A stretch of 64,000 bases of DNA, taken from Leuconostoc gasicomitatum LMG 18811. GTDB taxonomy: Bacteria; Bacillota; Bacilli; Lactobacillales; Lactobacillaceae. The DNA is taken from NCBI RefSeq assembly GCF_000196855.1, contig NC_014319.1:1-64000 (forward strand), read 5' to 3'. The notes below the pieces were generated by a model. The model was not told where the DNA came from and did no database searches. It saw nothing but the letters and a program-made list of their open reading frames with translations. How positions within the stretch are numbered: the first letter of the stretch is position 1; each line of letters opens with the position of its first letter. Positions 57,703 through 64,000 of the stretch are shown here, in pieces. Made by a program: the position numbers and the translations under genes.

Positions 57703-58032
57703 ATGGAACCAGGCAATGAAACGATTATTACAAAATCAATTTGTCCTGCAAGAAAAGCTCTAAATGTTTTGAAAGGAAAATTTACCCTCGAAATTTTGTC
57801 TGAAATCATTGATGGCAATTTACATTACGGTTCGCTTTTGAGAAGCATTGATGGCATGAATCCACGCATATTGGCGCAACGTTTGCATGAGTTTGAGAAG
57901 ATTGGTGTATTATCAAGAAAAGTTATACCAACTAATCCCCCTCAGGTAGAATACCGTATGACAGAAAAGGGAACGTCTTTACGAAAAATAGCTAAAGAAA
58001 TGAAAAGCTGGGGTGAAAAGTTTGAAGAATAA
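57703..58032 (+). CDS. HxlR-family regulator, likely redox/electrophile sensing
   Basis: This 109 aa winged-helix protein has the family text SICPARKALNVLKGKFTLEI, with the conserved N-terminal cysteine (Cys14) used by YodB/CatR/HypR-type sensors of quinones and aldehydes, then MNPRILAQRLHEFEKIGVLS and VEYRMTEKG. GGAGG lies 8 bases before the ATG. Divergent from the AvrD-like operon that ends in an old yellow enzyme, it probably represses that operon until the Cys is modified. Confidence 0.92.
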   Translation: MEPGNETIITKSICPARKALNVLKGKFTLEILSEIIDGNLHYGSLLRSIDGMNPRILAQRLHEFEKIGVLSRKVIPTNPPQVEYRMTEKGTSLRKIAKEMKSWGEKFEE

Positions 58033-58040
58033 GTAAATAT

Positions 58041-58069
58041 GGTTGTGTTGCAAAGTTTGCAACACAACC
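58041..58069. mobile_element. IS6-type fold-back scar (joined IS ends)
   Basis: GGTTGTGTTGCAAA, a single G, then TTTGCAACACAACC form a perfect 14+1+14 palindrome. Each arm is the tip of the ISS1-like end, with the same variant bases as the right end at 53461-53478. It looks like two IS ends fused after loss of the internal part, and marks the right border of the cassette. Confidence 0.8.
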
Positions 58070-58192
58070 GCTGAGACTAGTAACGAAAAAGCCAAACAAT
58101 TGTTGAATTGGTATCCACGTTCAGCAGCAGAATCAATCATTGCGACTGCACAAGCAATGATTGATTTGGGAATTGTTCAGATACCTGAGTAA
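58070..58192 (+). pseudogene. SDR/epimerase-type gene, 3' fragment
   Basis: The last 40 codons read ETSNEKAKQLLNWYPRSAAE then SIIATAQAMIDLGIVQIPE, the end of an extended SDR (dihydroflavonol-reductase-like aldehyde reductase). The frame opens directly at the IS scar. With the TetR fragment at 52525-52654 it is the other half of a former divergent pair. Confidence 0.65.
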
Positions 58193-58274
58193 CGGATTAT
58201 AGAACATCGTAAACTGGTTTATTTATTAGAGTGTTATTTGATCGACATCTCTTAAGCCTTTTGGATATTTTAAT

Positions 58275-59210
58275 CTAGCTCTTCAATACTTTTGATTGTG
58301 CGAAGCGATTATAAATGTTGTTACCAATTAGCGCAAGAATAGTGATTGAAACGCCAGCTAATTCAAAAGCAGATATTTTATAGCCGTTTACAATGCTAAT
58401 GACAAATGAAGTAATGGGCACTAAGTTCATAAACAAAATACCATTAATGGGCCCAACAATACGATTACCAAGATTCCAAGCAAATACAGCAATGACACCA
58501 GCAAATGAAATCATGTAAATTAACGCGCCGCTCACGCCGGATATTTGTTCAAAACTTGGCACGGATAACCAGCCCATCAATGTAGCGACAAACAGAATAA
58601 CAATGACTGAGAGAACGCCATAAATACTAGTTAATGTTGAATAGCGTAGAATAGACCACTGCTTAAAGTCCCCACCACCGGTCGTATAAATTACCCAGCA
58701 TAGTGCACCAACTAAAATGAGTACAAGTGCAAATATCGTATTATCACCTTTATATAGAACGGATAGATCACCCTTAGTAACGACCATAAATACGCCAACG
58801 GCGGCAATAATCATCGAAATTAAAGATACAATTGTAGGTTTAACACCACGATAAACCCAGCCTACTAATACGCCAAGCAATGGTTGGGTTGCCATCATCA
58901 CGGAAGCAATAATAGAACCAGAAGGGCCCGCAGTTTTTTGTCCAAGGAATACTAAAAAACTAAATCCAGCAAAAGCAGATGTTCCAAATAGCCATAGTTT
59001 TAAAAAATGCCCGTCAGATTTAAAAGCTGATTTACCTTCGACAAATAGCAGAATAATAGTAAAGATAATGGCAACAATGCCATAACGAAATAGTGTAATA
59101 TAAAATGGATCCATAATTTTTAGTGCGGGAACCATTACAGGGAACATACCACCCCAAGAAAATACAGCAATTAAACATAGGATAATTCCTAATAAATATT
59201 TTTTAGTCAT
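58275..59210 (-). CDS. EamA/DMT-superfamily transporter
   Basis: This 311 aa protein has ten helices in two EamA repeats (for example WGGMFPVMVPALKIMDPFYITLFRY, then ALIYMISFAGVIAVFAWNLG and GPINGILFMNLVPITSFVIS). Relatives export amino acids, nucleosides or other metabolites. It is divergent from the LysR gene at 59389, the common arrangement of an exporter with its dedicated regulator. GAAAGAGGAATTGAG precedes the ATG. Confidence 0.93.
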   Translation of the reverse strand: MTKKYLLGIILCLIAVFSWGGMFPVMVPALKIMDPFYITLFRYGIVAIIFTIILLFVEGKSAFKSDGHFLKLWLFGTSAFAGFSFLVFLGQKTAGPSGSIIASVMMATQPLLGVLVGWVYRGVKPTIVSLISMIIAAVGVFMVVTKGDLSVLYKGDNTIFALVLILVGALCWVIYTTGGGDFKQWSILRYSTLTSIYGVLSVIVILFVATLMGWLSVPSFEQISGVSGALIYMISFAGVIAVFAWNLGNRIVGPINGILFMNLVPITSFVISIVNGYKISAFELAGVSITILALIGNNIYNRFAQSKVLKS

Positions 59211-59388
59211 CTCAATTCCTCTTTCTAAAACTTATGATATTTAATTCTTCCAGATAAATTAATTTACCCGCTCTGGCTTGTTTAAAATATATCATCTATA
59301 TTGCTATACTGGAATTAACAGTATAAACTAGGGGGGTATAGAAATATGTTATAGGGTCATGAATTTATATGTTTAGAGGGGATAGGGC

Positions 59389-60279
59389 ATGATTGGAAAT
59401 GAAAATATAAGCTTTGACATGTTGAACGTATTTATTAAAGTCAGTGAAACAAAGAGCATCAACCAAAGTAGTAAGGTGCTGCTTCTATCGCAACCGGCCA
59501 TTAGTAAAAAAATTCATCAATTAGAAAATTACGTGGGAGCACAACTGTTTAATCGTAGTGCCAAAGGGGTAGATTTAACATATGACGGTCATATGTTTTA
59601 TGTTTTTGCTACACGAATGCTAAACGAATTAACGAGAACAATCGATGAAATTAATCATAAAAATTTTTCATTTAGTAATCTAACCATAGGTGTTCTCGAC
59701 AGTATCTCTTCTTTTATTTTTCCAAATTTTTTTATAAATAAAGTTTACGAATTACAAAAGTTAGAGGTAACGAACAAAGGCATTGACTTAATTATGCCTT
59801 TTAACGAAGGAAGATTGGATGCCATTATTATTGATTCTGCGTTTGGTGATGACATTGTAGGACCTTATGTGCAAAAAAAACTATTTGAAGAGCCTTACTA
59901 TATTGTTTATTCACAATCAAATACTAAAATGTCACCCTTGATTAAAAGTGCGACTGTTAGAGCAATAGATCTTCAAAAATTTAATTTGATATTATTACCT
60001 ACTCATTGCCCCATTCACCAACAAGTGGTTAAAACTTTTAATCGTTTAAACGTTGCCCTCCCTGAAATATTTGAGAATAACTATAGTGAACTAACTATTT
60101 CCTTAGTTAGAAATTCTGATTTTATTGCGGTACTTCCTGAATCTATAGCTGTTAATAAAGTGGCACAAGATACTAATGGTTTAGGGATGAACAAATTAGA
60201 GATAGCATTTAACCGCTCGGTATCTGTCTTCGGAAGATCTGCCGATATAGTTGAAGAAATTGAAAAAGAATTGGCTTGA
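59389..60279 (+). CDS. LysR-family regulator
   Basis: This 296 aa LysR protein has the N-terminal HTH (LNVFIKVSETKSINQSSKVLLLSQPAISKKIHQLENYVGAQLFNR) and a shortened, diverged effector domain (LTIGVLDSISSFIFPNFFIN, then IIIDSAFGDDIVGP). It probably controls the divergent EamA exporter in response to its substrate. GAGGGGATAGGGC precedes the ATG. The 178-bp gap between the two genes would hold the LysR box. Confidence 0.92.
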   Translation: MIGNENISFDMLNVFIKVSETKSINQSSKVLLLSQPAISKKIHQLENYVGAQLFNRSAKGVDLTYDGHMFYVFATRMLNELTRTIDEINHKNFSFSNLTIGVLDSISSFIFPNFFINKVYELQKLEVTNKGIDLIMPFNEGRLDAIIIDSAFGDDIVGPYVQKKLFEEPYYIVYSQSNTKMSPLIKSATVRAIDLQKFNLILLPTHCPIHQQVVKTFNRLNVALPEIFENNYSELTISLVRNSDFIAVLPESIAVNKVAQDTNGLGMNKLEIAFNRSVSVFGRSADIVEEIEKELA

Positions 60280-60450
60280 AAAAACAGTTAAATCTCATAT
60301 GTGAATGTCAGGTGGAGTTAGCTTCGGTATTGCTAGGAAGTAGCCAAAAAGTCTGTATTTACACCTGCTTTTAAACAACAAAAAGTAGATTATAATGAAT
60401 CCAAAAATGATATACTATATAATGCTTATTAAAATAGTGGGGGAATAGTT

Positions 60451-60618
60451 ATGATCATAACAGGGAAAAAAGTAATAGGGTTTAGTAGTGTGATAATAGT
60501 CATATCAATGACTATTATCACACTACTGATGTATATTGGATTATTGCATAGATTTGACAATTATTTATTGGTTTATTTAGTGACGTTAGTTGGTTGTAGT
60601 GCGTGGTTCTTGGATTAA
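60451..60618 (+). CDS. 55 aa two-helix membrane protein containing a perfect hairpin
   Basis: The peptide has a first helix at residues 10-33 (IGFSSVIIVISMTIITLLMY) and a second at 37-52. TGGGGGAATAGTT precedes the ATG. The first helix is encoded by a 20-bp perfect inverted repeat (60484-60527). No family is recognised. Low-complexity hydrophobic peptides of this size include immunity and toxin peptides. Confidence 0.6.
   Translation: MIITGKKVIGFSSVIIVISMTIITLLMYIGLLHRFDNYLLVYLVTLVGCSAWFLD
60484..60527. repeat. 20-bp perfect inverted repeat inside the 55 aa gene
   Basis: AGTAGTGTGATAATAGTCAT and its exact complement are separated by ATCA. The hairpin would form in the mRNA and could block translation or be a cut or termination site; no T run follows. 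Confidence 0.9.
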
Positions 60619-60709
60619 TCGATCCAAAAAATATTGTTTCAAAAAAATTCAATTAAGTTGATATAGTGTAGGTTAATCTAATTTAAAAGTATATCAGGAA
60701 GTATCACAT

Positions 60710-60980
60710 TTGAACGATTTTATTAGTAAAATGATAGGTCATGGGTCATGATACTAATAAAGAATTGGCTAAGCTATATGGCGATTTATCATTACTATTT
60801 ATGGCACTTCTGTTAACAATTTGGTAATTAAACGATAGAGCAATTCTTATTGTGATACTAGCAATTACGTCAATATTTAGTGTTTTGGTGATCAGCAACT
60901 CAAGTAAAAAGCACGTGTACACAGTAGTTTATAGTCAAATCAAAAGGCCGCTCTGGGAAGGAGACGGTCTTTTGATTTGA
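60710..60980 (+). pseudogene. Small membrane protein gene broken by a 7-bp tandem duplication and a stop
   Basis: From the TTG at 60710 (AGGAAG upstream) the frame reads NDFISKMIGH, then shifts. Removing one copy of the tandem GGTCATG at 60737-60750 restores MIGHDTNKELAKLYGDLSLL then FMALLLTIW. A TAA follows, then NDRAILIVILAITSIFSVLV continues in frame. The ancestral product was a two-helix protein of about 85 aa. The duplication is a clear replication-slippage mutation. Confidence 0.6.
60935..60980. terminator. Hairpin at the end of the broken membrane gene
   Basis: TCAAATCAAAAG and CTTTTGATTTGA pair, with CCG/CGG inside. There is no T run on either strand, so termination is uncertain. Between it and the next gene (60981-61304) I see no gene. 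Confidence 0.5.
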
Positions 60981-61304
60981 GAGAGAATACTGTATTGTGA
61001 AAAAATTTAGGGCGAGCAAGGAACAGTCAAGTTATTGATTATGTCATCATAATAAGCCTATTAGATTAATTAATAGCAAACTGTTAAAAATGCTTTTTCT
61101 ATATAACAAATGCAGATAGGAAATAGTCACCGCCGTGCCGTTCCTATTTTATCCACATAAAATCTGTGTTATAGTTGATTTTTAATCATGTACTGACTTG
61201 TCAAAATATTTTGACAACGATAAAAGCTGCTAATATCAATATCTTTGACAGACAAATTAATTGAATAACTTTAAAGTAGATATAACAGAGGGGGAAGAAA
61301 TTGA

Positions 61305-61895
61305 ATGGAATTAGGTAAACAAATAAAGAATTATCGCACGACTTTTAATTATTCTCAAGAACAATTGGCAGAAAAAACTTTTGTTTCGAGACAAACAATT
61401 TCAAATTGGGAAACAAATAAAAGTTATCCAGATATTCAAAGTCTGTTGTTACTTAGTTCGGTATTCGGTACTTCCTTAGATGAATTAGTCAAGGGAGATT
61501 TACAAGTTATGAAAAATGAGTTACAGAACAACAAAAGTAATCGGAGAATGACGGTATATTCCTGGATTATGGTTATTTCTTTTCTAGTGACAGCAGTATC
61601 AATGGGGCCAATACTTTTAGCGGATAAGATAATTTTATTATTCATACCATTCTTATTACTTGTCCCAGCATGTTATTTTGGCATCAAAGTAGAATCATTA
61701 AAAAAATCAGCAGATATAAAAACATATTCAGAAATATTAGCCTTTAGTCAAGGCAAGTCAGTGGATGAATTAAGAAGATATAGAAATAAAGTATCTAATT
61801 TTTTTGAGAAATTTGCTATTGTATTTCTATTTATAATTGTGTTTGTTAGTATTTGCTCAGTTTCTACATGGGTGGCGCGTATATTGATGTCATAA
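61305..61895 (+). CDS. XRE-type regulator with membrane domain
   Basis: This 196 aa protein has an N-terminal HTH_3 domain (GKQIKNYRTTFNYSQEQLAEKTFVSRQTISNWETNKSYPD) followed by two central helices (residues 83-123) and a C-terminal helix (169-190). Membrane-tethered XRE regulators are common in lactobacilli and may sense envelope state. GAGGGGGAAGAAATTGA precedes the ATG. Its target is unknown. Confidence 0.88.
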   Translation: MELGKQIKNYRTTFNYSQEQLAEKTFVSRQTISNWETNKSYPDIQSLLLLSSVFGTSLDELVKGDLQVMKNELQNNKSNRRMTVYSWIMVISFLVTAVSMGPILLADKIILLFIPFLLLVPACYFGIKVESLKKSADIKTYSEILAFSQGKSVDELRRYRNKVSNFFEKFAIVFLFIIVFVSICSVSTWVARILMS

Positions 61896-61954
61896 TTTTG
61901 ATCTGCTGTTTTACGTATTGACCACAAATGTATTAGAAATAAAAGGAGATAACC

Positions 61955-62098
61955 ATGAGTGTTACCGGTATGATAGCCGACTTAATTGAAGAGGCACGTC
62001 AAGATAATGAAGATTATGCTGACGCTATGAAAGTTATTAATTCTCAAAATCGTGAGTATGTTTCAGCAGAAGAAATCAGAGCAAAATTAGGTCTATGA
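61955..62098 (+). CDS. RelB/DUF6290-type antitoxin
   Basis: This 47 aa protein (MSVTGMIADLIEEARQDNED then YADAMKVINSQNREYVSAEE) resembles the C-terminal toxin-binding part and linker of RelB-family antitoxins, without a clear N-terminal ribbon-helix-helix. AAAGGAGA precedes the ATG. The stop overlaps the next start (ATGA), as in type II toxin-antitoxin operons. Its partner toxin gene is broken. Confidence 0.65.
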   Translation: MSVTGMIADLIEEARQDNEDYADAMKVINSQNREYVSAEEIRAKLGL

Positions 62099-62379
62099 AA
62101 TCTAGTTGGGCATTTGATAGTAACGTAGGGAAAAAGTTAGTAAGTTAAATAAACTAATTCAGCGGCGAATATCTAATTGGTTAGGTTACATATTAGTGGT
62201 ATAGAAAACCCTAAAATGCTTGGTAAAGCATTTTAGGGTGAATTGAAAACATTGTGGCATTATCGAGTAGGTAAATATCGAGTAGGTAAATATCGAGTTG
62301 CAGCTGATATTGTTGATGATGAATTTGTAGTAGTTGTTTTAAAAACAAGTAAACGTGACGATGTTTACCGAAATAAATG
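62095..62379 (+). pseudogene. RelE-type toxin with stops and an in-frame duplication
   Basis: Fragments read MKSSWAFDSNVGKKLVS, a stop and shift, RRISNWLGY, then ENPKMLGKAF, TAG, GELKTLWHYRVGKYR, VAADIVDDEFVVVVLKTSKR and DDVYRNK. The core (GKA-L-GLWRYRVGDYRI) is typical RelE. A 15-bp unit (GTAGGTAAATATCGA) is doubled near 62266-62296. The TAG lies in a perfect 13-bp inverted repeat (62209-62238). No toxin can be made. Confidence 0.8.
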
Positions 62380-62499
62380 ATTAAAGATGATAAACTAAAT
62401 ATTTTAATTTTGGTCGGTCGTTAATTATTGCTCAGATACTAAAAAATGGACTGTTTTTATTCAATCCGCAAAATAAAGTATAGGAGTGTGTTTTTAAAA

Positions 62500-62721
62500 T
62501 CAACTGATTTTCATATGCCATAAAGATTTTATTGCAGAAGCAATAGTTAATATACCTACCAGTAGACCAATGACATTTATCCAAAAATCCACCTCATTTG
62601 ATGATACTTGAAGTAGGGACAATAGCGCAGGGATAAATAACCATAGACCGATTAAAAATGTTACAACAATACCAATCACATGCCATATTTTATTAGAATT
62701 ATTTTTTCTATCATTATCCAT
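62500..62721 (-). CDS. Two-helix protein, possible immunity partner
   Basis: This 73 aa protein has a charged N-terminus, a first helix (residues 12-37) and a second (46-68). Its start overlaps the end of the 57 aa peptide gene upstream by 8 bases, so translation is coupled. Size and topology fit immunity proteins of class IIb bacteriocins. No family is recognised. Confidence 0.55.
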   Translation of the reverse strand: MDNDRKNNSNKIWHVIGIVVTFLIGLWLFIPALLSLLQVSSNEVDFWINVIGLLVGILTIASAIKSLWHMKIS

Positions 62722-62887
62722 AACTTTGTGTTACTCCACTTAAGGCATTAGAGGCGTGAGGGTGCTTAAGATTCCAGTTTGTTTTTCTACCCAGTGTGTA
62801 ACCAAAAGAGTGCCACATATTTCCTAACAAAGCACCACCAGAAATATTTTGCGATGCCACATTTGACATTATTTTGTATTTGTACAT
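62714..62887 (-). CDS. 57 aa bacteriocin-like peptide with Gly-Gly and GxxxG motifs
   Basis: The peptide starts MYKYKIMSNVASQNISGG, which ends like a double-glycine leader, followed by ALLGNMWHSFGYTLGRKTNW and LKHPHASNALSGVTQSYG after an N. The part after GG contains the GxxxG motifs GALLG (if counted from the second Gly) and GYTLG, as in class IIb two-peptide bacteriocins. The leader lacks the usual LS/EL residues. AGGAGA lies 7 bases before the ATG. A strong cre pair lies upstream. Confidence 0.45.
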   Translation of the reverse strand: MYKYKIMSNVASQNISGGALLGNMWHSFGYTLGRKTNWNLKHPHASNALSGVTQSYG

Positions 62888-62923
62888 AATAATTCTCCTA
62901 ATAGTCAGTTAAAATTAGCCTTA

Positions 62924-62982
62924 ATCACATTGTAAGCGTTAACAATGCATAATTCAAGTATTATTAACGCTTACAATGTGAT
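62924..62982. promoter_or_regulatory. 19-bp inverted repeat carrying two cre sites
   Basis: ATCACATTGTAAGCGTTAA and its exact complement are 21 bases apart. The left arm contains TGTAAGCGTTAACA (62931-62944), the exact classic cre; the right arm contains TGTAAGCGTTAATA on the other strand. CcpA binding at both is likely. It precedes the bacteriocin-like gene on the minus strand; 62983-63184 on the other side has no gene that I can support. Confidence 0.8.
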
Positions 62983-63184
62983 GTCAATGCTTGGCGTATG
63001 AATAGTACCTATTTGAAATTAAGTAATAGTCCGTAGGTCTAGTTCTATTAAGCCTCTGTGTTAGATTTACGCACTTATAATACTTTAACATACCAAATCA
63101 ACGCCACGATGGACATTGCATTAGTGACTATAACACTTCAAAGGGCATTATTAGTTAATAAAAGATCAACTTATTTACACACTG

Positions 63185-63425
63185 AATGAGAAGTCAGCCC
63201 ACTCGTTTTGTCTTTGAAGGCCTTTTTCAGCACCATAATATAGTTCATTCCTATGCTAAGTTAGAGCATCCATATGACAACGTAAAAATTGAAAGTGTCC
63301 ATTCACTATTCAAGCACAAAATGATCTATCAATTCTGATTTTCGTCGATTGCCCACCTGATTTTGGATGTAGCCAAATATATTAATTGGTTCAACAACGA
63401 AAGGATCAGTATTGTTAATTGAAAA
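63185..63425 (+). pseudogene. IS3-family transposase remnant
   Basis: Broken frames read LEHPYDNVKIESVHSLFKHK then MIYQF, and DVAKYINWFNNERISIVN, matching the end of the IS3 integrase core (GNPYDNxxxESFHSxLKxE, then YIxWYNxERI). Stops and shifts show decay. It borders the truncated gene at 63480. Confidence 0.6.
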
Positions 63426-63479
63426 ATGAAAGTAGCTTAACCAATTCAGCCCTAGATACAAGATAGTCCTAACTATTGA

Positions 63480-63671
63480 CTTACGAGCACATTCAATTCA
63501 TACTATTATGATGTTACTGCTGGACTTAAACCTCTACTAGAATGGCGTGAAGTTCCGGCACAATCAGCTTTTGATGCAACCTTCAGAAACTTGATTAATG
63601 CAGGTGTATCTAGATCAGATGCTACTAATGTTGCTGAGGCAATTAAAATAGCTATTAACTTATTCGTTTGA
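63480..63671 (+). pseudogene. 3' gene fragment beside the IS remnant
   Basis: The frame ending at 63671 reads FNSYYYDVTAGLKPLLEWRE, VPAQSAFDATFRNLINAGVS and RSDATNVAEAIKIAINLFV. It has no start codon and begins just after the IS3 remnant, so it is a truncated 3' end. I do not recognise the family. Confidence 0.45.
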
Positions 63672-63680
63672 GGTATATAA

Positions 63681-64000
63681 ATGTTTGGAGATGTTAGATT
63701 ACAAGGTAAAATATTAATGGAAATGGCAACATTTTTAGGGGATTCGTATGTAAAACCAGTATCAATAGCGCTTGTCATACAAGACCTTGGGGGCACTGAG
63801 GAAACTTTTTCTAATGTACTGGCAAAAACAAGTCAGTTGGTGAATATGAATGATATTAGCCAGTATACTCTAGCTGATTTTAAAGCATTTTATCAGAAGT
63901 TAGAGCCAGAAGTATTTGATGGCGTTAATGATGTTATTATTGTTAAGATATTGAACGGGTTATCAATCATGTATATTGATGATTTATACCCAATTGCAAA
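63681..64000 (+). CDS. Hypothetical protein, cut by the window end
   Basis: The frame starts at the ATG at 63681, with GAGG 7 bases upstream, and remains open to 64000 (106 codons). It reads MFGDVRLQGKILMEMATFLG, then LAKTSQLVNMNDISQYTLAD. Mostly helical and soluble, with no recognised domain. It follows the truncated gene by 9 bases, as in an operon. Confidence 0.55.
   Translation, partial: MFGDVRLQGKILMEMATFLGDSYVKPVSIALVIQDLGGTEETFSNVLAKTSQLVNMNDISQYTLADFKAFYQKLEPEVFDGVNDVIIVKILNGLSIMYIDDLYPIA

Overview
The window looks like the origin-proximal part of a low-GC lactic acid bacterium chromosome, most likely Leuconostoc or a close relative. This rests on the dnaA-dnaN-yaaA-recF-gyrB-gyrA order, two perfect parS sites (and a third that fits the degenerate consensus) close to the origin, a Met-type T-box, heterofermenter-style pentose use and many small bacteriocin/immunity-type genes. 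The genus is inferred from gene content, not from a marker search.

Layout. 1-9.1 kb: replication start block with a readable origin unwinding element between dnaA and dnaN, and parS sites inside recF and gyrA. 9.2-11.6 kb (minus): a 16-codon mini-gene, then a PadR-led envelope-stress operon (PadR, DUF4097 protein, small membrane protein, PspC protein) resembling enterococcal liaXYZ. 11.9-15.3 kb: MacAB-like efflux operon with a third parS-type site. 15.4-17.2 kb: decayed genes (frameshifted secreted protein, internally deleted GNAT, Rgg-type regulator remnant). 17.3-19.8 kb: four-gene ABC operon of unknown substrate. 19.9-30.1 kb: a nucleoside-to-pentose unit. NupC imports nucleosides, two hydrolases release ribose, Rbs proteins import ribose, RbsK and RpiA feed it to the pentose pathway, and a LacI-type regulator sits between two promoters that carry the same pair of operators. 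30.2-31.9 kb: T-box leader, a 26-codon ghost of a deleted gene, and a MetQ-like binding protein. 32-36.5 kb: AraC-regulated sugar PTS with a GH32 hydrolase and IIA. 36.7-38.3 kb: a double-HTH regulator and a cyclase-family enzyme.

38.4-44.5 kb is an accessory patch of three CPBP (Abi) membrane proteases, several small membrane proteins, an orphan class IIa-type bacteriocin immunity gene, a degenerate bacteriocin-like precursor and a diverged promoter repeat. 44.8-52.1 kb is an eight-gene operon that joins amino acid import to an aminotransferase, a D-2-hydroxyacid dehydrogenase and an MFS exporter. It reads as one route from amino acid through 2-keto acid to exported D-2-hydroxy acid.

52.2-58.2 kb is an IS-bounded foreign cassette: a decayed ISS1-like IS on the left and a fold-back IS scar on the right enclose a divergent HxlR regulator and an operon of an AvrD-like protein, an AAA_28-type P-loop protein, an MFS exporter and an old yellow enzyme. 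It has replaced the middle of a divergent TetR/SDR pair, of which only the two 3' ends remain. This cassette is the best candidate for an undescribed small-molecule system. 58.2-64 kb holds an EamA exporter with a LysR regulator, small membrane genes with perfect hairpins, a RelB-like antitoxin with a broken RelE toxin, a possible cre-controlled GxxxG bacteriocin-like peptide with a candidate immunity protein, and IS3 debris. No rRNA, tRNA or CRISPR was seen.
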